From the NCBI RefSeq assembly GCF_036231945.1, contig NZ_CP109599.1:6227501-6291500 (forward strand): a stretch of 64,000 nt of DNA. Reading direction: 5' to 3'. The notes under the pieces were generated by a model. It was given only the letters and a program-made list of their open reading frames with translations. It did no database searches and was not told the DNA's origin. Of this stretch, positions 33,181 to 41,112 are shown one piece after another. Positions within the stretch are counted from its first letter, which is position 1; each line of letters begins with the position of its first letter. The DNA comes from Streptomyces sp. NBC_01429 (GTDB taxonomy: Bacteria > Actinomycetota > Actinomycetes > Streptomycetales > Streptomycetaceae). The translations under genes and the position numbers were made by a program.

Positions 33181-34185
33181 TTGAACAGCAACACCTTCCG
33201 CATGCCCGCGCGCCGGTGCGCCGCCGTCGTGGCGGCCGCCACGCTGACGGCCGGACCGGTACTCCTCGCCGCCCCGGCACAGGCCACCGGAGGCAAGGGC
33301 GAGGGACGGGCGAGTGCGGTCGTGCTCGGCGTCGGACTCGACGTGTCCCTGCTCAACAAGACCGTCAACGTGCCGCTCAAGGTCGCGCTCAACGAGGTCC
33401 AGGCGCCGGCGAGCGCGGAGAAGACGGCGCTCAGCGCCCAGTTGGACGGCGTGGACCAGGGCAGGCCGTTCACCCTGCTGCGTGCCGACGTGGCCACCTC
33501 GAAGGCGACGGCCGACGCGGACAGGGCCGAGGGCTACAGCAACATCGCGCACGCCAAGGTCCATGTCCCCGGGCTGCCGCTGCTCTCCCTGATCGAGATC
33601 CAGGAGGTCACCTCCAAGGCGGTCTGCGAGGCCGGGAAGCGGCCGGTCGCCGAATCGAATCTGCTCGGTCCCGTGACCGTCCTCGGCAAGAAGGTCACGC
33701 TGTCGGCGGGCGGCACCACCCTGGTCCGGGTGCCGGGCGTCGGAGAGGTCACGCTCGACCTGTCGAAGACGCACACCACGTCCCGTACGGCGGCGGCCTC
33801 GGCGCTCGAACTCAAGGTGTCGGTCAATCCGCTCAAGCTGAACGTCGCCGAGGTCGAGGGCACGGTCACGCTCGCCGGGGCCACCTGTGAGTCGCCCGAG
33901 GCGCCCGCGCCGGAGAAGCCGAAGCCGGAGGAGTCGAAGCCCGGGGAGCACAAGCCGGAGGAGTCGAAGCCGGAGCCCGTGAAGCCGACGGAGTCGGACA
34001 AGCCGGCCGACGAGACGGAGAAGACCGAGGTGAAGACCCAGACCGGGGCGGAGCCGGTCGCGGCCAACCTCGCCGAGACCGGAGGCAGTTCCACGACTCC
34101 GTACCTCGCGGGCGGCGCGGCGGCCCTGCTCGCGGCGGGCGGCGGCGCGCTGCTCGTGGCCAGGAAGGCCCGCGCCAGGCGCTGA
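33181..34185 (+). CDS. LAETG-anchored secreted surface protein
   Basis: 334 residues if read from the TTG at 33181, which has GTGGGGG upstream; the ATG at 33202 (327 residues) is the alternative. A Sec signal peptide (ARRCAAVVAAATLTAGPVLL) precedes a beta-rich domain of about 200 residues, a Pro/Lys/Glu-rich wall-spanning segment (roughly residues 240-290), then LAETG, a hydrophobic helix and an RKARARR tail. LAxTG is the preferred signal of class E sortases, so the protein is expected to be covalently linked to peptidoglycan. Role unknown; it is flanked by a terminator. Confidence 0.82.
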   Translation: MNSNTFRMPARRCAAVVAAATLTAGPVLLAAPAQATGGKGEGRASAVVLGVGLDVSLLNKTVNVPLKVALNEVQAPASAEKTALSAQLDGVDQGRPFTLLRADVATSKATADADRAEGYSNIAHAKVHVPGLPLLSLIEIQEVTSKAVCEAGKRPVAESNLLGPVTVLGKKVTLSAGGTTLVRVPGVGEVTLDLSKTHTTSRTAAASALELKVSVNPLKLNVAEVEGTVTLAGATCESPEAPAPEKPKPEESKPGEHKPEESKPEPVKPTESDKPADETEKTEVKTQTGAEPVAANLAETGGSSTTPYLAGGAAALLAAGGGALLVARKARARR

Positions 34186-34215
34186 CCCGGTGCGCTGACC
34201 GACCGGAACGGATGA

Positions 34216-34251
34216 GAGGAGCGGTGCTCCGACCCTGGAGCACCGCTCCTC
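34216..34251. terminator. Bidirectional terminator between surface protein gene and cobC
   Basis: A perfect 15-bp stem (34216-34230 with 34237-34251) with loop GACCCT lies between two convergent genes. Confidence 0.85.
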
Positions 34252-34333
34252 GCCGCTCCTCGCCGCCCACGGCGCGGCCCGCGCGGCCCGCGCGGCCCGC
34301 GCGGAAGACCGCGCCCGGCCGGGACGTGCCTCC

Positions 34334-35395
34334 TCAGCCGCCCACCGCCGTCAGTGCCTGGTCCAGGGCCTGGAGGAAACGATTCGTCGTGACCCGGTCG
34401 CGGACCGCGAGCCGCAGCCACTGCGGCCCCAGACCCGGAAACGTGTCCCCGCGGCGGGCCGCGAAGCCCAGCGTGCGCAGCCTGGCCCGTACCGCGTCGG
34501 CGCGGTCCGTCCGTACGAGCACGAAGGGGCCGCGCGCCGCCTCCACCGTGCGTATCTCCTCGAACTCCGCGAGACCGGCGAGCAGATGCGCCCGCTCCAC
34601 CGCGATCCCGAGCGCCGCCCGCTCCGCCTCGGCCAGCGCCTCGGGCGACACGCACGCCTCCGCCGCCGCCAGCGCGGGAGTCGACACCGGCCACAGCGGC
34701 TGCGCGCGCTCCAGCGCCGCCACCGTCTCCGGCTCCGCCAGCACGTAGCCGATGCGCAGCCCCGCGAGCCCCCAGGTCTTGGTCAGGCTGCGCAGCACCA
34801 CGAGCCCCGGCACATCCGCACACCCGGCCAGCGCCTCCGGCTCGCCCGGCACCGCGTCCATGAACGCCTCGTCCACCACCAGCGTCCGCCCGGGACGGGC
34901 CAGCTTCGCGATGGCCTCGGCCGGATGCAGCACGGACGTCGGGTTCGTCGGATTCCCGATCACGACCAGGTCCGCGTCGTCGGGCACCGCCGCCGGATCG
35001 AGCCGGAAGCCCTCCGACGCGCGCAGCAGCACCCGCCGCACCGTGTGACCCGCGTCCCGCAGGGCCGCCTCCGGCTCGGTGAACTGCGGATGGACGACCA
35101 CGGGCCGGCGCACCGGCAGCGCGCGGGCGAGCAGCACGAACGCCTCCGCCGCGCCCGCCGTCAGCAGCACCCGCTCCACCGGCAGCCCGTGCCGCGCCGC
35201 GACCGCCGCGCGCGCCGCCCGCCCGTCGGGGTAGGCGGCCAGCCCGGTCAGCGACGCGGCGATGCGCTCGCGCAGCCAGTCGGGGGGCGTGCCGGTACGG
35301 ACGTTGACGGCGAGATCGATCAGTCCCGCCGCCCCGTCCCGTACCTCGGCATCGCCGTGATGGCGCAGGTCATGGGGGTCATCGCGCGTAGACAT
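34334..35395 (-). CDS. cobC: Threonine-phosphate decarboxylase-like aminotransferase of cobalamin synthesis
   Basis: 353-residue fold-type I PLP enzyme of the CobC/CobD(Salmonella)/Rv2231c family, which supplies the (R)-1-amino-2-propanol phosphate arm of B12. The Asn/Pro motif is VVIGNPTNPTSV, the cofactor Asp TLVVDEAFMD, the Schiff-base Lys SLTKTWGLAGLRIGY. The ATG at 35395 gives the family start (DLAVNVRTGTPPDWL). It lies in the cob gene group and is preceded by a possible small coupled ORF. Confidence 0.9.
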   Translation of the reverse strand: MSTRDDPHDLRHHGDAEVRDGAAGLIDLAVNVRTGTPPDWLRERIAASLTGLAAYPDGRAARAAVAARHGLPVERVLLTAGAAEAFVLLARALPVRRPVVVHPQFTEPEAALRDAGHTVRRVLLRASEGFRLDPAAVPDDADLVVIGNPTNPTSVLHPAEAIAKLARPGRTLVVDEAFMDAVPGEPEALAGCADVPGLVVLRSLTKTWGLAGLRIGYVLAEPETVAALERAQPLWPVSTPALAAAEACVSPEALAEAERAALGIAVERAHLLAGLAEFEEIRTVEAARGPFVLVRTDRADAVRARLRTLGFAARRGDTFPGLGPQWLRLAVRDRVTTNRFLQALDQALTAVGG

Positions 35396-35525
35396 GACCG
35401 TCGGCTCTCCGGACTGTGCGTACGTTCTCGGTGGTATCGGTGGTGTCGGTGGTATCGGTGCGCTTGCTGTGCTCGCCGTGCGTGCTGCGTCTGGTGTTCT
35501 CGAAGTGCTGGACGACACGGGTCAC
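35379..35525 (-). CDS. Possible 48-residue small protein with TDT repeats upstream of cobC
   Basis: A GTG at 35525 with an excellent GGAAGGAG ribosome site opens a 49-codon frame that overlaps the cobC start by 17 bp. The peptide is very polar and contains RTDTTDTTDTTEN from three tandem GA(T/C)ACCACC units. It may be a coupling leader for cobC or a real small protein; no family recognised, and a chance open frame is possible. Confidence 0.35.
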   Translation of the reverse strand: MTRVVQHFENTRRSTHGEHSKRTDTTDTTDTTENVRTVRRADGHVYAR

Positions 35526-35590
35526 CGGGCTCCTTCCCCCCTGCCACCGGTGTCCCGGGGCGCCTGTCGTGCTGTCTGCCGTCCCCCACA

Positions 35591-36049
35591 TCATGTCCGC
35601 CCCGGCCGGTTCCACTCCGAGTGGCCCCTACTCGCCACGGCACAGGTGACAGCGGACCGCCGGCCCCCCGCCCCCGACTTCCGCTTCGGCACCAGCAGCG
35701 TGCCCCCGCCCATCAGCGCGGCGGCCTCGGCGACCGAAGCGGTCCCGGTCGCCGCCAGCGGCACGGCCGACGGATTCGGTACGGGGACACGGGCCAGCAG
35801 CTCCGGCGGCCAGCCCCGTACCGGCACCCCGAGCCGCGCCCCGGCCCCGGCGATCGCGGGCCGCGCGGCGGCGGACGCCACGGTCGCCAGTTCCACCACC
35901 CGGCCGGGCGGGAGCCCCGCCTCGCGCAGGGTGAGCGCGATCAGCGCGAGTACGTCCTCGGCCAAGGCGCCGCTGCTCGCGCCGACTCCGACCACCAGGT
36001 CCGGCCCGGCCACCGGGCCCCGTCCGATCACCGGGCCCCGTCCGACCAC
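35591..36049 (-). CDS. cobE: CobE/CbiG C-terminal-like cobalamin biosynthesis protein
   Basis: Predicted 152 residues. The family body is clear: VGVGASSGALAEDVLALI, VVELATVASAAARPAIA and VPNPSAVPLAATGTASVAEAAAL, as in CobE and the C-terminal domain of CbiG, which act around the acetaldehyde-elimination step of corrin synthesis. The N-terminus consists of hexapeptide repeats, so the start is uncertain: GTG at 36049 (used), 36031 or 36013 (140 residues). It lies 195 bp upstream of cobC and is divergent from the ZIP gene. Confidence 0.78.
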   Translation of the reverse strand: MVGRGPVIGRGPVAGPDLVVGVGASSGALAEDVLALIALTLREAGLPPGRVVELATVASAAARPAIAGAGARLGVPVRGWPPELLARVPVPNPSAVPLAATGTASVAEAAALMGGGTLLVPKRKSGAGGRRSAVTCAVASRGHSEWNRPGRT

Positions 36050-36100
36050 CAAGTCCGGTCCGACGGTCAGGTCAGGTCCGACCGCCAGGTCCGGCCCGTC
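35993..36100. repeat. Six degenerate 18-bp tandem repeats at the 5' end of cobE
   Basis: Units at 35993, 36011, 36029, 36047, 36065 and 36083 share the pattern CACC(A/G)GG(T/C)CC(G)G(T)CCGAC. On the minus strand they read as hexapeptides of the type VGPDLT, VGPDLV, VGRGPV and AGPDLV. The 36011 and 36029 units differ at one base. The repeat copies the start of the conserved first strand (GPDLVVGVG), suggesting slippage-driven extension of the gene's 5' end. Confidence 0.75.
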
Positions 36101-36118
36101 CCGCTCAGGAGGTGCGCC

Positions 36119-36898
36119 GTGCCGGTCCGATCGGCTATGCAGGGGCGCATGGCGGTCTTCGTCGCGCTCGGCGCGTTCCTCATGACGCTGTTCGGCGGCT
36201 GGACGGCGCAGCGGGTCACCGACCGCCGCCATCTGGTGCTGGGCCTGGCCGGGGGACTGATGCTCGGGGTGGTCGGCCTCGACCTGCTGCCCGAGGCGAT
36301 GCGCGCGGCGGGACACGAACTCTTCGGGGTGCCGCAGGCGCTGCTGCTGTTCGTCGGCGGGTTCCTCGTCGCCCATATGGTCGAACGGCTCCTCGCCTTC
36401 CGTCAGTCCGGCGGCCCGCACGGCGCCGACGCCGTCGTCGGGCCCACCGACCGCCACCGGGTCCCCCAGGTCGGGCTCACCGCCGCCTCGGCCATGGTGG
36501 GGCACAGCCTGATGGACGGCGTCGCGCTCGGCGCCGCCTTCCAGGTCGGCGGCGGCATGGGACTCGCCGTCGCGCTCGCCGTCATCGCCCACGACTTCGC
36601 CGACGGCTTCAACACGTACACCCTGACCAGCCTGTACGGGAACGACCGGCGCCGGGCCGTCACGATGCTCGTCGCCGACGCCGTCGCGCCGGTGATCGGC
36701 GCCGCGTCCACGCTGCTGTTCACCCTTCCCGAGGAGGCGCTCGGCAGCTATCTCGGCTTCTTCGGCGGCGCGCTGCTCTACCTCGCCGCCGCCGAGATCC
36801 TGCCCGAGGCGCACCACGAGCATCCGGCGCGCTCCACGGTGCTCTGCACGGTGCTGGGCGTCTGCTTCGTCTGGCTGGTGGTCGGCGTCGCCGGATGA
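36119..36898 (+). CDS. ZIP family metal transporter
   Basis: 259 residues with about eight hydrophobic helices. The metal-binding helix motifs are VGHSLMDGVALGAAFQ and VIAHDFADGFNTY, with EILPEAHHEH near the end. The GTG at 36119 was chosen because AGGAGG lies exactly 6 nt upstream; ATGs at 36137 and 36149 are internal alternatives with poorer sites. ZIP proteins import Zn2+ and other divalent metals; the location inside a cobalamin gene group hints at cobalt, but this is inference. Confidence 0.85.
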   Translation: MPVRSAMQGRMAVFVALGAFLMTLFGGWTAQRVTDRRHLVLGLAGGLMLGVVGLDLLPEAMRAAGHELFGVPQALLLFVGGFLVAHMVERLLAFRQSGGPHGADAVVGPTDRHRVPQVGLTAASAMVGHSLMDGVALGAAFQVGGGMGLAVALAVIAHDFADGFNTYTLTSLYGNDRRRAVTMLVADAVAPVIGAASTLLFTLPEEALGSYLGFFGGALLYLAAAEILPEAHHEHPARSTVLCTVLGVCFVWLVVGVAG

Positions 36899-36944
36899 GA
36901 CGTGCGGGGACGGCGGGCGGACGCTCACGGTCGTCCCCTGCCGC

Positions 36945-38372
36945 TCACGCCGTGTTTTCCCCGGCGCACGCCGCCACCAGCCGCCGTGCCATCCGGGGCG
37001 CCGCCGCCCAGTGGGTGTGCAGATAGCTCGCGTGCACGCCGCCCCGGACGAACCCCTCCACCCGGCGCTCCGGGTGCACCAGCCCCCAGGCGGGCGCCGC
37101 CCCGGCGCCCGGTTCCAGCACCGTACGGTGGAATTCGTGCCCCCGTACCCGGGTCCCGGCCGCCGCGAGCGCGCTGTCACCGATCGCCACCGCCTCGCGG
37201 TAGCCCAGGGTCAGCCGCCCCGACATCCGCGCTTCGGCCTCCAGCACGCCGCACATCGGCTTCCCGTCCAGGGAGCGCGCCAGATAGAGCAGCCCGGCGC
37301 ACTCGGCGGCCACCGGGGCGCCGGAGTACGCCAGCTCGGCCACGGCCTTGCGCAGCGGCTCGTTGGCGGACAGTTCGGGCGCGTAGACCTCCGGGAAGCC
37401 GCCGCCGATCACCAGCCCCCGCGTCCCCTCCGGGAGTTCCTCGTCGCGCAGCGGATCGAAGGGGACGACCTCCGCGCCGGCGGCCGTCAGCAGCTCGGTG
37501 TGCTCGGCGTACGAGAAGGTGAACGCCGATCCGCCGGCCACCGCGATCACCGGCCGCCCGGAACCCGCCCCGGAGCCCGGCCGCGCACCGGACACGGCGT
37601 CGGCGTTCACGACCGGCTCGACCTGCGGCTCCCAGGCCACCGCGTCCAGCGGTGGCGCGCTCCTGGCCAGCGCCAGCAGCGCCTCCAGGTCGCAGCCCTC
37701 CCGTACCCGCCCGGCCAGCTCCCGCATCGCCGCGAGCGCGTCCGCGTGCCGCTCGGCGACCGGCACCAGACCCAGATGGCGCGAGGGCGCCTGGACCCCG
37801 TCGGTACGGCGCAGCACCCCCATCACCGGCACGCCCGACTCGTCCAGCGCCTCCCGCAGCAGCCGTTCGTGCCGGTCGGTGGCGACCTTGTTGAGGATCA
37901 CTCCGCCGATCCGCACCTCCGGATCCCACGACGCGAAACCGTGCACCAGCGCCGCCACCGAACGCGACTGCGACGAGGCGTCCACCACCAGCACCACCGG
38001 TGCGCGCAGCAGCTTCGACACCTGGGCGGTGGAGGCCAGTTCGCCCTGGCCGGAGGCGCCGTCGTACAGCCCCATCACGCCCTCGACCACCGCGAGGTCC
38101 GCGCCCGCCGCGCCGTGCGCGAACAGCGGCCCGATCAGCCCCGTCCCGCACATGTACGCGTCGAGGTTCCGGCCGGGCCTGGCCACCGGGCCGCGCGCCG
38201 ACGAGGCGACCGCCAGCGCGTGGTACCCCGGGTCGATGTAGTCGGGACCGACCTTGTGCGGGGACACGGCGAGACCGCGCTCCGAGAAGGCCGCCATCAG
38301 CCCCGTAGCGACCGTGGTCTTGCCGCTGCCCGAGGCGGGCGCGGCGATGACCAGCCTCGGGACGTTCACCAC
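36945..38372 (-). CDS. cobB: Cobyrinate a,c-diamide synthase
   Basis: 475-residue ATP- and glutamine-dependent amidase. The synthetase domain begins with the P-loop IAAPASGSGKTTVATGL; VEGVMGLYDG follows. The triad-type glutamine amidotransferase domain has its Cys in AAECAGLLYL and His in YLHTHW. Length is normal. The start is a GTG at 38372 (a second GTG is 3 bp on). It lies 13 bp after cobO in the riboswitch-controlled operon. Confidence 0.94.
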   Translation of the reverse strand: MVNVPRLVIAAPASGSGKTTVATGLMAAFSERGLAVSPHKVGPDYIDPGYHALAVASSARGPVARPGRNLDAYMCGTGLIGPLFAHGAAGADLAVVEGVMGLYDGASGQGELASTAQVSKLLRAPVVLVVDASSQSRSVAALVHGFASWDPEVRIGGVILNKVATDRHERLLREALDESGVPVMGVLRRTDGVQAPSRHLGLVPVAERHADALAAMRELAGRVREGCDLEALLALARSAPPLDAVAWEPQVEPVVNADAVSGARPGSGAGSGRPVIAVAGGSAFTFSYAEHTELLTAAGAEVVPFDPLRDEELPEGTRGLVIGGGFPEVYAPELSANEPLRKAVAELAYSGAPVAAECAGLLYLARSLDGKPMCGVLEAEARMSGRLTLGYREAVAIGDSALAAAGTRVRGHEFHRTVLEPGAGAAPAWGLVHPERRVEGFVRGGVHASYLHTHWAAAPRMARRLVAACAGENTA

Positions 38373-38385
38373 GCGCTGCTCCTGT

Positions 38386-38985
38386 TCACCACTCGATGCC
38401 CCTCTGGCCCTTCTGTCCCGCGTCCATCGGGTGCTTGACCTTCGTCATCTCCGTGACGAGATCCGCGAAGTCCATCAGCTCCCGAGGGGCGTTGCGCCCG
38501 GTGATCACCACATGCTGGGTACCGGGCCGGTCGCGCAGCACCTCGATCACCTCGGCGGTGTCCACCCAGCCCCAGTGCAGCGGATAGGCGAACTCGTCCA
38601 GGACGTACAGCTTGTGGGTCTCGGCCGCCAGGTCCCGCTTGACCTGCTCCCAGCCCTCGCGCGCCGCCTCCTCGTTGGAGAGCTGCGAGTCGCGCTGCAC
38701 CCACGACCAGCCCTCGCCCATCTTGTGCCAGGCGACGCTGCCGCCCTCGCCGCTCGCGCCCAGCGTCTTCAGGGCCTGCTCCTCGCCGACCTTCCACTTC
38801 GCCGACTTCACGAACTGGAAGACCCCGATCGGCCACCCCTGCGTCCACGCCCGCAGCGCGAGCCCGAAGGCCGCCGTCGACTTGCCCTTGCCGGTGCCCG
38901 TGTGGACGAGCACCAGCGGGCGGTTGCGGCGCTGACGGGTGGTGAGACCGTCGTCCGGTACGTTCTCCGGCTGTCCCTGCGGCAC
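38386..38985 (-). CDS. cobO: Cob(I)yrinic acid a,c-diamide adenosyltransferase
   Basis: 199-residue ATP:corrinoid adenosyltransferase of the CobA/CobO class. The P-loop-like VHTGTGKGKSTAAFG, VFQFVKSAKWKVGEE and VLDEFAYPLHWGW are diagnostic. It adds the 5'-deoxyadenosyl ligand to the cobalt. Its ATG overlaps the chelatase stop by one base. Confidence 0.95.
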   Translation of the reverse strand: MPQGQPENVPDDGLTTRQRRNRPLVLVHTGTGKGKSTAAFGLALRAWTQGWPIGVFQFVKSAKWKVGEEQALKTLGASGEGGSVAWHKMGEGWSWVQRDSQLSNEEAAREGWEQVKRDLAAETHKLYVLDEFAYPLHWGWVDTAEVIEVLRDRPGTQHVVITGRNAPRELMDFADLVTEMTKVKHPMDAGQKGQRGIEW

Positions 38986-41075
38986 TATGCGGCCCTCCCG
39001 CGTCGTTCGTCGCCTGCCTGCTGTACATCCCTGACCAGCCCCGCGAGCCGGTCGGCGCGCAGTTCGTCCAGCGTGATCGCCGTACCGTCCAGATCCCGCG
39101 CGAGCGCGCCCGCGAGCCCGAGCCGCACCGGCCCCGTCTCGCAGTCCACGACCACCGAGGCCGTCCCCCGCGCCGCGTGCAGCCGCGCCGCGCGTGCGGC
39201 CAGCGCCACCGGATCGGGGCCGCCGGTCGCCCGGCCGTCCGTCACCACGAGCAGCAGCGGACGGCGCGCGGGGTCGCGCATCCGCTCCACCCGCAGCACG
39301 TCATGGGCCCTGAGCAGCCCGGCGGCGAGCGGGGTCCGCCCGCCCGTGGGCAGCGATTCGAGCCGCGCCGCCGCCGCGTCCACCGACGAGGTGGGCGGCA
39401 GCGCCACCTCGGCCTCCTTGCCCCTGAAGGTGATCAGACCGACCTTGTCGCGCCGCTGGTACGCGTCCAGCAGCAGCGAGAGCACCGCGCCCTTCACCGC
39501 GCTCATCCGCTGCCTGGCCGCCATCGAACCGGAGGCGTCGACCACGAACAGCACGAGATTCCCCTCGCGCCCCTCCCGCGTCGCCTGCCGCAGATCGTCC
39601 TTGCGCACCACCAGACCGGCGCCCGTGCGCCCGCGCGCCCGCTGGTGCGGCGCCGCCGCCTGGACGGTCGCCGAGAGATGCAGCTTCGTCAGCGCGCCCT
39701 GGGGCCGCCGGGATCCGGTCGTCCTGCCGTGTTCGGTACGGGCCCGGGAGCGCCGCCCGGTCGCGCCCTCGCCCAGGCCGGGCACGCTGAGCGTCTTCGT
39801 GCGGAACGGCTCGGTGGCCGCCACGGCGGACTGCTCACCGGCTCCCGCGCCGCCGGCCCGCTGCTGCGGCTGCGGTTCGGGCTGCTGTTCGGGCTGGCCG
39901 TCCTCGGCCGGGCCCGGTGTGTCGTCCCGGCCCGAGGAGGACTCGCCCGGCGTGTCGGGCGGGCCGGACTCCTGCGGTCCCTCGGGGCCGCGCTGCGGCG
40001 GCAGCCCGCCACCGCCGCCGGGGCCGTCGGGACCGTCCGGTCCCTCGGGGTCCGGATCGTCGTCCCCCTTGTACTCCTCCAGCGTGTCGTCGAGCTTCTC
40101 CTCGTCCAGCCCCGGCGCGTCGAACGGATTGCGCCGCCGCCGGTGCGGCAGCGCGAGCAGCGCGGCCTGCCGTACGTCCTCGGCCAGCACGTCCGTCCGC
40201 CCCGCCCAGGCGGCCAGCGCCGTCGCGGTGCGCGCCATCACGATGTCCGCGCGCATCCCGTCCACCTCGAACGCGGCGCAGGTCGCGGCGATCTGGAGCA
40301 GCGCCGCGTCCCCGAGCCGCACCTCGGGCAGCAGCGCCCGCGCGGTGGCGATCCGCTCCCGCAGCGCCGTCTCCTCCCCGGCCCAGCGCCCGGTGAATCC
40401 GGCCGGGTCGTCGTCGTACGCGAGGCGCCGCCGCACCACCTCCACCCGCGTCTCCGGCTCGCGCGAGGCCACCACCTCGACGGTCAGCCCGAAGCGGTCC
40501 AGCAACTGCGGCCGCAGCTCGCCCTCCTCGGGGTTCATCGTCCCGACGAGCAGGAAGCGCGCGGCGTGCCGTACGGAGACGCCCTCGCGCTCCACGTAGG
40601 AGGCACCCATGGCGGCGGCGTCCAGCAGCACGTCGATCAGATGATCGTGGAGGAGATTGACCTCGTCGACGTAGAGCACTCCCCGGTGCGCGTCCGCGAG
40701 CAGTCCCGGCTCGAACGCCTTCACGCCCTCGGACAGCGCCCGCTCGATGTCCAGCGCGCCGACGAGCCGGTCCTCCGAGGCGCCGACCGGCAGCTCGACC
40801 ACCCGGGCGGCCCTGGCCGCGCCGGGACCCGGCTCGTGCGGCCCGTCCGGGCACCCCGGGTCGGGCGCGCCCGGGTCGCAGCTGAACCGGCAGCCGGGGA
40901 CGACACTCAGCTCGGGCAGCAGCGCCGAGAGCGCCCGTACGGCCGTGGACTTGGCCGTGCCCTTCTCACCGCGTACGAGCACACCGCCCACGGCGGGACT
41001 GACCGCGTTGAGGACCAGGGCGAGCCGCAGATCGTCCATGCCGACGACGGCGGTGAACGGAAAGGGTGTGCTCAT
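38985..41075 (-). CDS. Magnesium/cobalt chelatase ATPase (ChlI-ChlD fusion)
   Basis: 696 residues. The N-terminal AAA+ domain has Walker A GEKGTAKSTAVRAL and Walker B-type GVLYVDEVNLLHDHL; then a Pro/Gly/acidic linker (about residues 340-450); then a C-terminal von Willebrand A domain with MIDAS residues DASGSM. In actinomycetes such BchI/BchD-like fusions accompany cobN and are thought to drive cobalt insertion into hydrogenobyrinate diamide. cobN itself is not in the window. Confidence 0.88.
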   Translation of the reverse strand: MSTPFPFTAVVGMDDLRLALVLNAVSPAVGGVLVRGEKGTAKSTAVRALSALLPELSVVPGCRFSCDPGAPDPGCPDGPHEPGPGAARAARVVELPVGASEDRLVGALDIERALSEGVKAFEPGLLADAHRGVLYVDEVNLLHDHLIDVLLDAAAMGASYVEREGVSVRHAARFLLVGTMNPEEGELRPQLLDRFGLTVEVVASREPETRVEVVRRRLAYDDDPAGFTGRWAGEETALRERIATARALLPEVRLGDAALLQIAATCAAFEVDGMRADIVMARTATALAAWAGRTDVLAEDVRQAALLALPHRRRRNPFDAPGLDEEKLDDTLEEYKGDDDPDPEGPDGPDGPGGGGGLPPQRGPEGPQESGPPDTPGESSSGRDDTPGPAEDGQPEQQPEPQPQQRAGGAGAGEQSAVAATEPFRTKTLSVPGLGEGATGRRSRARTEHGRTTGSRRPQGALTKLHLSATVQAAAPHQRARGRTGAGLVVRKDDLRQATREGREGNLVLFVVDASGSMAARQRMSAVKGAVLSLLLDAYQRRDKVGLITFRGKEAEVALPPTSSVDAAAARLESLPTGGRTPLAAGLLRAHDVLRVERMRDPARRPLLLVVTDGRATGGPDPVALAARAARLHAARGTASVVVDCETGPVRLGLAGALARDLDGTAITLDELRADRLAGLVRDVQQAGDERRGRAA

Positions 41076-41112
41076 GTGCTGATCGCTCCTTCGAATGGCT
41101 CTCGTACGGTGG

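Noticed and set aside
35396..35590. Possible second cobalamin riboswitch before cobC
   Set aside because: Fragments such as CCCGGTGA occur but the B12 box and the conserved core order are absent.
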